The translations under genes and the position numbers were made by a program. Below, piece by piece: positions 1 through 7,812 of a stretch of DNA of 48,332 bases (position 1 is its first letter; each line of letters begins with the position of its first letter). Below the pieces are notes generated by a model. That model made no database searches. It was not told the DNA's origin and saw nothing but the letters and a program-made list of their open reading frames with translations. Source of the DNA: an uncultured Myxococcales bacterium (lineage in GTDB: Bacteria; Myxococcota_A; UBA9042); contig CAIXGW010000300.1 of assembly GCA_903919145.1 (NCBI GenBank), positions 1-48,332 of the forward strand, in the 5' to 3' direction.

Positions 1-46
1 GGACCGTACACAAGGCGAGTAGGGGCGGGTCTCCGTGCCCGCCAGG
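1..46 (+). repeat. REP-like repeat, partial copy at window edge
   Basis: This copy is repeated almost exactly at 211-256, and its inverse appears at 773-818. It carries the conserved block GAGTAGGGGCGGGTCTCCG followed by TGCCCGCCAGG. It is the outer end of the repeat cluster around the transposase at 284-739, and its left part probably lies outside the window. Confidence 0.75.
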
Positions 47-112
47 TCACTTCTCCAACGCAGGTAGGAGGTTGCGCCGTGCGCCGTGCCCTCGACGTGG
101 CCGAAACATGAA

Positions 113-256
113 CCCAGCCCATGAATTGGCGGGCTATCATGTCCCCGTCCGCCTGCGAGGACGGGCATCGCCGCAATGCGGCGATAGTCTGCACCTCGCC
201 AATCCGAGCTGGACCGTACACAAGGCGAGTAGGGGCGGGTCTCCGTGCCCGCCAGG
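113..256 (+). repeat. REP-like repeat unit, left of the transposase
   Basis: The unit holds two hairpins. One is a decayed form of the CCCGTCCGC/GCGGACGGG hairpin at 144-165. The other is the perfect palindrome ATCGCCGCAATGCGGCGAT at 167-185. The unit ends with the block seen at 1-46. The whole unit is repeated in reverse orientation at 773-916, so the transposase gene sits between inverted copies, the usual layout around REP-associated tyrosine transposases. Confidence 0.8.
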
Positions 257-283
257 TTGCTGTATCTTTGTAGGATTCGCGCC

Positions 284-739
284 ATGAAGCCAACCAACGC
301 CTTTGACCGCCAAACCCTGCCCCACTTCCGCGAGCCGGGTGCGGTGTACTTCGTGACCTGGCGTCTGGCCCAAGGCCAGCCGGCGCTATCCGCGGCGGAG
401 CGCAACGTCGTTGCAGCCAGTCTGGTCAAGTTCCAAGGGGATCGGTACGACCTGATTGCCTGGGTCGTCATGGACGACCATGTGCATGTCGTCGTGGTTC
501 CGGCCGCCACGGCCACGCTTGAACAAGTCGTATGCGGCTGGAAATCCTTCACGTCCAACCAGTTGATGCGCGAGTTTGCGCGGAAGGCGCGGGTTTGGCA
601 GCGGGGTAGCTGCGATCGATTGGTTCGCGCGGGCGGCGATTTGGAGGAGAAGGTCGCCTACGTTCGTGCGAATCCGCGGCGTCGGTGGCCGGAAGGTGGG
701 CGATATGAATGGGTTTGGCCGCCGTGGAGTTCCGATTGA
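284..739 (+). CDS. REP-associated tyrosine transposase (Y1_Tnp/RAYT family)
   Basis: This 151-residue single-domain protein is a member of the IS200-like HUH endonuclease superfamily, which nicks single-stranded REP hairpins. The histidine pair is seen in DDHVHVVVVP (H66 and H68). The C-terminal motif YVRANP carries Y126, which by comparison with the family's YIxxNP motif is the likely nucleophile. The preceding family motif WQRxSxDRLVR is also present. The ATG at 284 was chosen because it begins the conserved N-terminal region; a longer reading would run into the flanking repeat. Repeats at 113-256 and 773-1041 flank it in opposite orientation and are its probable substrates. The gene looks intact, but activity cannot be judged from sequence alone. 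Confidence 0.85.
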   Translation: MKPTNAFDRQTLPHFREPGAVYFVTWRLAQGQPALSAAERNVVAASLVKFQGDRYDLIAWVVMDDHVHVVVVPAATATLEQVVCGWKSFTSNQLMREFARKARVWQRGSCDRLVRAGGDLEEKVAYVRANPRRRWPEGGRYEWVWPPWSSD

Positions 740-772
740 TCCCGCAAGGGCTTTACATGCAAGGGCAATTAA

Positions 773-916
773 CCTGGCGGGCACGGAGACCCGCCCCTAC
801 TCGCCTTGTGTGGGGCCCCACTTGGTTCGCCGAGGTGCACGCCATCGCCGCAATGCGGCGACACCCGTCCGCGCAGGCGGACGGGGACATGATCGCCCGC
901 CAATTCATTGGCTGGG
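773..916 (-). repeat. REP-like repeat unit, right copy 1
   Basis: This is the inverse of the unit at 113-256. It contains an ATCGCCGCAATGCGGCGA palindrome at 844-861 and a perfect hairpin with 9-bp arms (CCCGTCCGC/GCGGACGGG) and a 4-nt loop at 864-885. It begins 33 bp after the transposase stop. Confidence 0.8.
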
Positions 917-920
917 ATCA

Positions 921-1041
921 TTCGCCTTGTGTGAGGTCCCACTTCGTTCGCCGAGGTGCACGCCATCGCCGCAATGCGGCGATGCCCGTCCGCGCAGGCG
1001 GACGGGGACATGGTAGCCCGCCAATTCATTGGCTGGGCGAA
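921..1041 (-). repeat. REP-like repeat unit, right copy 2
   Basis: This second copy lies in tandem with 773-916 and has the same orientation. It carries the 19-bp palindrome at 965-983 and the 9-bp-arm hairpin at 985-1006. The outer block with the GGGGCGGGTC motif is missing. No gene is visible in the rest of the gap (1042-1128). Confidence 0.8.
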
Positions 1042-1128
1042 TTCTGTGCAAGCCACACGGCGCGCAATTGCTGGCTAACCTCGAAGCCGCGCCCGCCGAC
1101 TGTGCGGAGATGTTATGCAAACACCCCC

Positions 1129-2049
1129 CTAAGGCACCGTCGGCTCAAACAGCGCCCCCAGGTCGGGGATCAGCAGCAGCTCGACCCGGCGGTTCTTGGC
1201 GCGGTTCTCTGGGGTGTCGTTGGCCACCATCGGCAGGTAGGGGCCAAAGCCGGCGGCTGAGACGGCCTTGCTGGGCACGCCCATGCCGATCATCTCGGTC
1301 AGCACCGCCAGGGCGCGATCGGTAGACAGCCGCCAATTCAGCGCGTCGGCGCCGGTGTTGTCGGTGTGGCCGGCTACCTGAAAGCGCCGGTCGGCCAAGT
1401 CCTTGATGGCGTCGGCGATCTCTGCCAGCACCGGCCGCGCTCCTGCCTTGACCTCGGCCTTGCCGGTGTCAAACAGGATGTCCGAGCTGACCTCGATGAC
1501 CAGCAGCCCCTGGCGCGAGCGGATCCGCAGCTTGCCGGCCGCCACCAGGTCTTTGAGGCGGTTCTGCACGCGGCGGATGCCGTCTTGCACGCGGTTCAGG
1601 GCATCGGTCAGGGCCTTCTGATCCTTGAGCAATTGGTCCCGCTCGCGCTTGGCGGCTTGCAGGTCGGCGGCGGCGCGGCGCAGGTCGTCGTCGGCCTTCA
1701 TCTTGGCCAGCTGGCAGTCGGCCAGCTCCTTGACGCAGCTGCCACCGCGGCTGGTGCATTGGTCCAGGACTTTCTTGGTGTTGCCGAGCTCGTCGCGGCA
1801 CTGTTCGCGCTCGCGCACTGCGGTTTGCGCCGTCTCTTTGCAGCGGTTCAGCTCTTGCAGGCTCTGCTCGGCGCCCGCGTGGCAGGCCTTCTTCTGCTCT
1901 TCCAGCCAGTCGGCCTGCTGCTTGAGCCCTGCCAGGTCGCGGTCGTAGGCCTCGCGGCTGACCAGCGCATTGCAGCCGCCCATCAGAAGCGCCAGCAGCG
2001 CCGCCGTGAGCATTGTCCATTTCCGAGCCGGGGTCGCAGGTGACGTCAT
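1129..2049 (-). CDS. OmpA-family peptidoglycan-binding lipoprotein with coiled coil
   Basis: This 306-residue protein is probably anchored in the outer membrane through a lipidated Cys26 (lipobox LMGGC after a hydrophobic stretch). It should tether that membrane to peptidoglycan. Residues about 35-180 are rich in charged heptads with scattered Cys and are probably a coiled coil. The OmpA C-terminal domain covers about 185-300 and has HTDNTG near 228 and NRRVEL near 283, the motifs that bind diaminopimelate in this family. The start is supported by TTAGGG seven bases upstream. It is the last gene of a co-oriented minus-strand run, 110 bp after the ABC1 kinase. Confidence 0.88.
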   Translation of the reverse strand: MTSPATPARKWTMLTAALLALLMGGCNALVSREAYDRDLAGLKQQADWLEEQKKACHAGAEQSLQELNRCKETAQTAVREREQCRDELGNTKKVLDQCTSRGGSCVKELADCQLAKMKADDDLRRAAADLQAAKRERDQLLKDQKALTDALNRVQDGIRRVQNRLKDLVAAGKLRIRSRQGLLVIEVSSDILFDTGKAEVKAGARPVLAEIADAIKDLADRRFQVAGHTDNTGADALNWRLSTDRALAVLTEMIGMGVPSKAVSAAGFGPYLPMVANDTPENRAKNRRVELLLIPDLGALFEPTVP

Positions 2050-2159
2050 GTGAATTCCCTAAGATAGCGTAGGGGCCAGCGGCAGGCAGAGCAGGGCAGC
2101 GGCGCGCTCCAAGACAGTTCCAGGCCGCCCGTGGCCGCAGGGAGCCGCCGCGGCGACGG

Positions 2160-3866
2160 CTAAAGCTCGCGCGAACGCAGCCAAGACAGGGTGGCCAGGC
2201 CGCCAGCCCCCAGCCCTTGCACCGCCAGCGCCATGGCATACCACCAAAGCACGGACCACGCAGGTTTTTCCAGGGCCTGGGGCAGCACCCAGGTAAACAG
2301 CAGCCACGCCACCATCGAGTAGGCGGCGAGCATGCTGCGGTTCAGGGTCCGCTCATTGCGCGATCGCAGCTGCTCGGCGTCGGGGTCGCGCACCTGCAGC
2401 GTCAGCTCGCCCAGCTTGGCCCGCCGCAGCAGCCCGCGGACTTCGCCGGGCGCCACCCGCACCAGCCCCCACCAGTCGTGCAGCACCCGGTAGACGCGCT
2501 TGCTGTAGGTCTTGGGGTCCAGCACCCGCCGCACATACAGCTGCACCAGATACGGCCGCACCGATCCCAGGGGGTCGTAATTGGGGTAGAGCTCTTGGGC
2601 GATGCCCTCCATCGTCGAAATTGCCTTGCCTATCAAGATCAACTCGGCGGGCACCCGCACCTGATAGCGCACCACCGCCTCAAACACCTCGCCAATAAAG
2701 GCGCTGATGTCCAGCTTCTCCAAGGTGATGCCGTTGTAGCGGCGCATGATCTCGCTGACTTCGCCGCTCATCTGCCGCACGTTGACCGTGTCGTCCACCA
2801 GGCCCAGGTCAATAAACTGGGTGACCAGCATCTCTGGGTCGCTCAGCAGCAGAGATACCAAGAACGTCAGCAATTCATCAATCGTATCAGAGTCGATCGA
2901 GCCCATCGAGCCAAAATCGATGAGCGCAATCCGCCCGTCTTTTAGCACAAAGAAGTTGCCGGGATGGGGGTCGGCGTGAAAGAAGCCGTGCTCAAACACC
3001 GACTTGATAAACAGGTGGGTGCCGACCTCGGCGATCTGCTTGCGGTCGACCTGCCACTCTTCCAGGTGGTGCTTGTCGGTGACTTTGCAGCCATCGATAA
3101 ACTCCATGGTGATCAGGCGCTTGGTACACCAGCTGGGGTAGGTGATGGGCAGGTGGATGTGCGGGTTGTCGGCGATCATCCGGCGATAGCGCTCGATGTT
3201 TTCGACTTCGTTGGTAAAGTCGGTCTCGCGGCGCAGGTTGCGGGCAAACTCTTCAATCGCCACCGCTGGGCGGAATTGCCGCGTTTCTGGCAGGCGCTCT
3301 TCCAGGGCGGCGGTCATCATCTGCAGCAGGTCCAGGTCGGTCTGGATGATCCTCTCCAGCCCGGGCCTTTGCACCTTGACCACCACCTGCTCGCCAGTTT
3401 TCAGAACCGCTCTGTGGACTTGGGCGATCGAGGCTGCGGCAATCGGCGTGGCGTCAAAGCTGGCGTAGGCGTCCTCGATCTCGCAGCCAAGCTCGCTGCG
3501 GACCATCTCTCGCACCTGGGCGTAGGGAAAACCACCTACGTTGTCCTGAAGTTTGCGAAGCTCCAGGATAAGCGACATCGGGATCAGATCGGGGCGCGTC
3601 GCCGCCACCTGGCCCAGCTTGATGAACGTGGGCCCCAGCGCTTCCAGGGTCAGGCGGACGCGCTGCTCCCAGCTCAATTCCGCCAGCTGCTCATCGGGTT
3701 CAGTCATGGCCAGGTTGCGGGTCACAAAGCCGGCGTAGCGGTCCAGCCGCGCGCGGATCAGCACGTGGCCAAAACCGTGGCGCACCACCACGCCGGTCAC
3801 TTGGCGCAAGCGCTGGATGTTGCGGGCGTACCGCGGCAGGCGAAAGAGCTTGGCCAGGGCGCTCAT
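2160..3866 (-). CDS. ABC1/AarF/UbiB-family atypical kinase
   Basis: This 568-residue membrane-associated protein belongs to the family that includes UbiB, an ATPase needed for ubiquinone synthesis. The family marks are all visible: KLGQ (83-86), the Ala-rich loop AAAS (143-146) that replaces the usual glycine loop, the conserved Lys164 in VVVKVQ, HADPHPGN (297-304) and DFG (317-319). Two hydrophobic segments near the C terminus (about 505-560) fit the UbiB membrane anchor. The start codon overlaps the stop of the upstream gene by four bases (ATGA), so the two are probably translationally coupled. No ubiquinone or menaquinone synthesis gene is in the window, so the pathway cannot be fixed. Confidence 0.9.
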   Translation of the reverse strand: MSALAKLFRLPRYARNIQRLRQVTGVVVRHGFGHVLIRARLDRYAGFVTRNLAMTEPDEQLAELSWEQRVRLTLEALGPTFIKLGQVAATRPDLIPMSLILELRKLQDNVGGFPYAQVREMVRSELGCEIEDAYASFDATPIAAASIAQVHRAVLKTGEQVVVKVQRPGLERIIQTDLDLLQMMTAALEERLPETRQFRPAVAIEEFARNLRRETDFTNEVENIERYRRMIADNPHIHLPITYPSWCTKRLITMEFIDGCKVTDKHHLEEWQVDRKQIAEVGTHLFIKSVFEHGFFHADPHPGNFFVLKDGRIALIDFGSMGSIDSDTIDELLTFLVSLLLSDPEMLVTQFIDLGLVDDTVNVRQMSGEVSEIMRRYNGITLEKLDISAFIGEVFEAVVRYQVRVPAELILIGKAISTMEGIAQELYPNYDPLGSVRPYLVQLYVRRVLDPKTYSKRVYRVLHDWWGLVRVAPGEVRGLLRRAKLGELTLQVRDPDAEQLRSRNERTLNRSMLAAYSMVAWLLFTWVLPQALEKPAWSVLWWYAMALAVQGLGAGGLATLSWLRSREL

Positions 3867-4387
3867 GCTTGGGGCTCCACAGGACCTTCAGAGTTCGGCT
3901 CTGCCGGGGCAGGCGGGGCAGGCGAGGTGGCTGGGGCGGCTGCCGCGGCGGCCGCAGCTTGGGCCTTGTCGCGCTCTTCGGCCTGCTTTTGCCGCTGCGC
4001 TTCCAGGGTTTCGTGCAGGCTCTGGGCGTGCGCCGCCGCGGCCTGGGCAGACTTGGTCGCGACTTCCATGGCCATTTTGCTGGCCAGCGCCACGGTGTCT
4101 TTCCACGGAACGGCACCAGCGGCTGTCACCGCCACCGAGGCCAGACCGCTAAGCGGCAGGTGCGCGGCCACTTCTTTGAGCGCCGTGGTCACCACTTCGG
4201 CGTAGGCAGCCCCTTCGTCGCGGACTTTTTGCAGATGTTCGGTGGTGTCGCGGCGCAGCGCGTCGACCTCTTCGGGCTTGAGCACCCCCGATTTGGCGAC
4301 CCGCGCGATCACCGCCTCGGCGGAACCGTCTAGCATCCAGCGCGCCACCACTGAAGCCAGCCCTTTTTCAAAGGCTTCGCGCATCAT
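3863..4387 (-). CDS. Ala-rich coiled-coil protein, phasin-like
   Basis: This 174-residue protein has no signal peptide or membrane segment. The N-terminal half (MMREAFEKGLASVVARWML...) is amphipathic helix. The C-terminal part is an Ala/Gln/Lys-rich helix followed by a Pro/Ala/Glu tail. The layout resembles phasin or poly(hydroxyalkanoate)-granule-associated proteins, but no signature settles it. The ATG at 4387 was chosen because AAAGGA lies nine bases upstream; the longer frame overlaps the preceding lipoprotein gene. It follows that gene by 20 bp and overlaps the ABC1 kinase start by 4 bp. Confidence 0.6.
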   Translation of the reverse strand: MMREAFEKGLASVVARWMLDGSAEAVIARVAKSGVLKPEEVDALRRDTTEHLQKVRDEGAAYAEVVTTALKEVAAHLPLSGLASVAVTAAGAVPWKDTVALASKMAMEVATKSAQAAAAHAQSLHETLEAQRQKQAEERDKAQAAAAAAAAPATSPAPPAPAEPNSEGPVEPQA

Positions 4388-4407
4388 CCGGGCCCATCCT
4401 TTGCTGG

Positions 4408-4899
4408 CTAAAGCGAGCAGCGCTTGACGCGCCAGTGCTTGTTGTTGGCGTAGTCCAAGTAGACCGCACATGGCGTGGGCAGATCGCGCTCGCGATTTTC
4501 CAAGAAAAAGTCGATGCCGTCGTTCTGCATCACCTTGAAGTCTCTGAGCACATAGCGATTCTGTTCGTCCAGGTACAGGTGCGCCTGGCGCTTGAGCCGC
4601 GGCCAGCCAAACTGCTGCCAGCCGCGCAGGGCGTTGTTGGTGCGCTCTTGGCTGTGCAGCATCTTCTGAAAGCGCTCCCAGCCCTTCTCGGCATCGGGAT
4701 CCTTAGCGGCCATCAGCACTTCGCGGATGACCCACTCGGCGGTCTCGGGCTCTGGGTTCTCTACGGTGACGCCCAGCAATTTCATCCGGGCTTTGTCGAC
4801 GACTTCGCAGCCTGCGGCCATCGTCAGCAGGGCCAGTGCCAGCGCCAGGCGGCCAATCAGCCCTATCATCTTGGATTGCTTGCTTTCCTTGCCGTGCAT
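4408..4899 (-). CDS. Lipoprotein of unknown function
   Basis: This 163-residue protein begins with a charged stretch, then a hydrophobic signal ending in TMAAGC, with Cys31 as the lipidation site. The mature part mixes aromatic and charged residues (WERFQKMLHSQERT, WPRLKRQAHLYLDEQNRY) and ends in a region like a small alpha/beta domain. I do not recognise the family. The start at 4899 has a strong GGAGGA five bases upstream; an internal Met11 is a weaker alternative. It heads the minus-strand run with the phasin-like protein, ABC1 kinase and OmpA lipoprotein, and is divergent from the zinc-ribbon gene. The 234-bp divergent gap shows no feature I can support. Confidence 0.72.
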   Translation of the reverse strand: MHGKESKQSKMIGLIGRLALALALLTMAAGCEVVDKARMKLLGVTVENPEPETAEWVIREVLMAAKDPDAEKGWERFQKMLHSQERTNNALRGWQQFGWPRLKRQAHLYLDEQNRYVLRDFKVMQNDGIDFFLENRERDLPTPCAVYLDYANNKHWRVKRCSL

Positions 4900-5133
4900 G
4901 GGTTCCTCCGCGGTGTCGGCCTGCAGTGTAACCGGCTTGGCCCGATTTGCCCAACCTTTGAGCCCTTGGCCTTGTTCCGCGGTCCGCCGCAGCCGGCCCG
5001 CCGCGCCCGACTGGCGGGGCTGGCTCGACGTTCGCGCTTGCGGTGACAGCCCCTCCGGCCGTACGATCAACGTTCTGCTCGACGCTTCGGCGCGGGCGCA
5101 GCGCACAATTCCGTGCGCAGGGGGACCTCCTGC

Positions 5134-5652
5134 ATGACTGGCCTGCATCGCTTGGAACGCTCGTCGACCGAACCCGCCGTTGGGCGCGATGTGGAGGCGT
5201 GGTGTGCCAAATGCGGTCGCGCCATGGAGCACACGATTGTGGCCATGGTCGGCATTGAAGTGATCCAAGTGCGCTGCCGCACCTGCGGTGGCACCCACAA
5301 ATACAAGACGGTGCGCGAAGTGGCCCGCGCTGAGGCAGAGCCGCGCACCGCCAGCGAAGGCCGCGCCGAGAAGGCCCGCGCCAGCAGCGGCGAGAAAGCC
5401 GCCCGCGCTCCGGCCAAGCCCAAGGCCGAGCCCACCGAAGTCCGCGCCGCCCGCGTGGTCTACCAGCGGCTGATGGCCCAGCGCGACCGCGACACCGCTG
5501 TCGCCTACGCCGTGACCCTGGAGCCCACTGCCGGTCAGGTGATTGATCACAAGCAATTTGGCTACGGCGTCGTCGATGAGGTCCTGCTCAACAAGGCCCG
5601 CATCCTGTTTGCCGATGGCTACCGCACCCTGGTCGTTGGTCGTCCGCAATGA
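5134..5652 (+). CDS. Zinc-ribbon protein with C-terminal FGxGVV (Tudor/CarD-like) domain
   Basis: This 172-residue protein has three parts. Residues 24-55 hold two CxxC pairs (CAKCGR and CRTCGG), a likely zinc ribbon. A Lys/Ala/Pro/Glu-rich linker follows. The C-terminal block contains QFGYGVVDEVLLNKARILF and then DGYRTLVVGR. That block resembles the KOW/Tudor-like end of UvrD helicases and the N-terminal fold of CarD. A role in binding nucleic acid or RNA polymerase is therefore plausible, but it is an inference. The ATG at 5134 has a purine-rich AGGGGGA upstream; an in-frame GTG at 5113 is an alternative. Confidence 0.7.
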   Translation: MTGLHRLERSSTEPAVGRDVEAWCAKCGRAMEHTIVAMVGIEVIQVRCRTCGGTHKYKTVREVARAEAEPRTASEGRAEKARASSGEKAARAPAKPKAEPTEVRAARVVYQRLMAQRDRDTAVAYAVTLEPTAGQVIDHKQFGYGVVDEVLLNKARILFADGYRTLVVGRPQ

Positions 5653-5670
5653 CCCCTGCAGCCTTGGGCC

Positions 5671-7692
5671 GTGGTCGCACAACCGGCTGACCGGCGCACG
5701 CCCGCGGTCGCAGCGGTCGCGGTCGTCCTGGCCGCGGTGCTGGCCGCGGCGTGGCTGTTTGGCGCGCCGCGCCCGCTGCCACCGTCGGCGCCGCCCATTG
5801 GCGCCGAGCTGCTGCGGACCTGGCTCAAGCCACTGCCGCAACCTGCCCTTATCGAAAACACTGCGCGCGGCCTGGCGATTGCCAAGTCCGCTGCGCCACA
5901 GTGCCGCGCCGAGCTGGTGCCGCTGGCCCAGGCGTCGGCCACCGCCCAGCGCTTTGGCTCGCAAGCCCTAGAGCGTCCGCCCAGCGCCGACCTGGAGTGC
6001 CTGGCCTGGCTGGATGCGGCGGCCGCCCGCCTGGCCTGCGCCGACCCCAAGCTGCCGGTCGTGCGCCCCGGCGACGCGGTGCAGCCGCTGACGGCGCTCG
6101 ATCGCCTGCTGCTAGTCTTGAGCGCCCTGCTGGTCGGAGCGCTGCCGGTGCTGCTGCTGCTGGGCTGGTGGCGCATGGACCGCCGGCAACGCCAGATGGC
6201 TGCTTTGGTTTTTTCTGTGGCCCTGCTGGCGCGCCTGCTGTGGCCCTGGCGCCTGACGGCTGTGTACTTTGCCTATGAGTGGTTTGCCCAGGCCGCCTAC
6301 CTGGACAGTGTGCCCCGCTATGGCCCTGGCTCTACCGCGCTGTGGGGGATGGTGCTGGGGCCGCAGAGCGACCACCGCGCCGTGCTGGCCCTGCAAGTTG
6401 CGGTGGGCGCGCTCAATTGCGCCATTTGGGCCCTGGCGGCGGCGCGGGTGGCGGGCCGCGCGCAGACCGGGCTGTGGGTGGGGCTGGCCCTGGCGCTGAC
6501 GCCGGTGGTGCTGCGCGATCACGCCAGCGAGTCGATGCACGTGCCGGCGCTGCTGGGCGTGGCCGCGGCGGCTTGGGCGGCGGCAGAGCTTTCGCAGCGT
6601 CCGTCCAGGCTTTTTGGCGCCCTGCTGGTGGCCGGCTGTGCCTTTGCGGCGCTGTGCCGCTTTGAGGTCGGGCCGATGGCGCTGGCCGTGGCCGCCGCTT
6701 TTGCCTGGATGGCCGCGCCCCAGCAGCCGTGGCGTCAGCAGCGCTGGGCCTGGCTGGGGGCGGCGGCGGCGATCGCGGTGACCCTGGGGCGCGCTGTCTC
6801 CTGGGCTGAGCGCGACCTCGACCGCGGCAACCTGCCTCAGTTGGCCCTGTGGGCGCAGTGGCTGCCGCAGCGGCTGGCCGCCGATGTGCTGCTGTGGCGC
6901 GGCGATTGGCTGCCCCTGGGGCTGTGGGCGCCGGTGGTGCTGTGGCTGGCGGTAGGTCGCGCTGTGGCCCCCGCCGCGGCCCTGCCCGCAGCGGCCGCGC
7001 CGGCGCCTCGCCATCACCGCTGGCTGATTCTGCTGCCGCTGGCGGTGCTGGCCGTGCTGCCAAGCTGGCTGGATTACAATGAAACCTCTTTGCCGCGCCT
7101 GCAGCAGCCGGCAGCGCACCTGGCCATTGTGTGCGGCGGGGCGCTGCTGGCCCAGCTGGCCGGCCAGGACGGCTCGCGCTGGCGCTGGCGGACCTGGGCG
7201 GTCGCCGTGCTGTGGGCTGCCTCTGCCCTGCCTACGTGGGCCCATTGCCTGCGCCCCACCAATGCCCACACAGAGGACCAGCTGCTGCGGCGCGCTGCCG
7301 CCGATCTGGCCCAGCGCCAACCCGCTGACCAGCCGGCCTGGCTGGCGGTGCGCAGCTATGCCGATGGCGATACCGCCGGCCTGCACTTGCACCAGCCGAC
7401 CTACGCCTTTGGGGGCGTGCGCCTGACCTCGGTGACCGCCGCAGAACAGGTGCTGCAGCAGTGCCAGAATCTGGCCACTCCCCTGTACTTTCTGCGCTCG
7501 ACGCGCTGCTCGGCTGCGCCGCGGGGCCGGCCTCACCCGGGCGAGCTTGGCGCGTGCGCGGCCCTGAGCCGCTGGCCGGGGCGGCAGGTCGTTTGGCAAG
7601 AAGAGGTCAACAATTCAGGCGATTCACCCACCTTTGCTTGGTACGGCTCGGCGGCCGAGCTGCCGGTGGGTCTGTATCAACTGACTTGGTAA
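5671..7692 (+). CDS. Polytopic membrane protein, possible GT-C-type glycosyltransferase
   Basis: This 673-residue protein has an N-terminal membrane helix (about 12-30), a soluble stretch to about 140, then roughly ten hydrophobic segments and a soluble C-terminal domain of about 150 residues. The stretch YEWFAQAAYLDSVPRYGPG followed by paired helices is reminiscent of dolichol-phosphate-mannose-type (GT-C) glycosyltransferases such as ArnT and PMT. No clear DxD or ExD catalytic motif could be identified in the first loop, so the call is tentative. The GTG at 5671 is the first available start, 18 bp after the zinc-ribbon gene, and its ribosome binding site is weak. Ala and Leu dominate the composition. 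Confidence 0.6.
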   Translation: MVAQPADRRTPAVAAVAVVLAAVLAAAWLFGAPRPLPPSAPPIGAELLRTWLKPLPQPALIENTARGLAIAKSAAPQCRAELVPLAQASATAQRFGSQALERPPSADLECLAWLDAAAARLACADPKLPVVRPGDAVQPLTALDRLLLVLSALLVGALPVLLLLGWWRMDRRQRQMAALVFSVALLARLLWPWRLTAVYFAYEWFAQAAYLDSVPRYGPGSTALWGMVLGPQSDHRAVLALQVAVGALNCAIWALAAARVAGRAQTGLWVGLALALTPVVLRDHASESMHVPALLGVAAAAWAAAELSQRPSRLFGALLVAGCAFAALCRFEVGPMALAVAAAFAWMAAPQQPWRQQRWAWLGAAAAIAVTLGRAVSWAERDLDRGNLPQLALWAQWLPQRLAADVLLWRGDWLPLGLWAPVVLWLAVGRAVAPAAALPAAAAPAPRHHRWLILLPLAVLAVLPSWLDYNETSLPRLQQPAAHLAIVCGGALLAQLAGQDGSRWRWRTWAVAVLWAASALPTWAHCLRPTNAHTEDQLLRRAAADLAQRQPADQPAWLAVRSYADGDTAGLHLHQPTYAFGGVRLTSVTAAEQVLQQCQNLATPLYFLRSTRCSAAPRGRPHPGELGACAALSRWPGRQVVWQEEVNNSGDSPTFAWYGSAAELPVGLYQLTW

Positions 7693-7702
7693 TCGGTTTC
7701 AC

Positions 7703-7731
7703 TTGGCCAAATAGCCATTTTCCCTTATGGT
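7703..7731 (+). promoter_or_regulatory. Candidate sigma-70-type promoter for the helical-repeat kinase gene
   Basis: TTGGCC at 7703-7708 and TATGGT at 7726-7731 are separated by 17 bp, in a short AT-richer gap between two plus-strand genes. The match is partial. Confidence 0.35.
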
Positions 7732-7812
7732 AGGCTGGCGCCGCCCGCTGGTCCTTGGTGCCCCTGGGGCCGTGGCCCGCTCCCCCGGCAGTGCGCGCGC
7801 GGAGTTCTAGAG

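Noticed and set aside
284..739. A possible loss of the catalytic Tyr in the transposase (SCDRLVR where some relatives have SYDHLVR)
   Set aside because: Spacing from the HUH pair and the IS200-type YIxxQ/YIxxNP comparison place the nucleophile at Y126 in YVRANP, which is intact. The Cys position also varies in other members.
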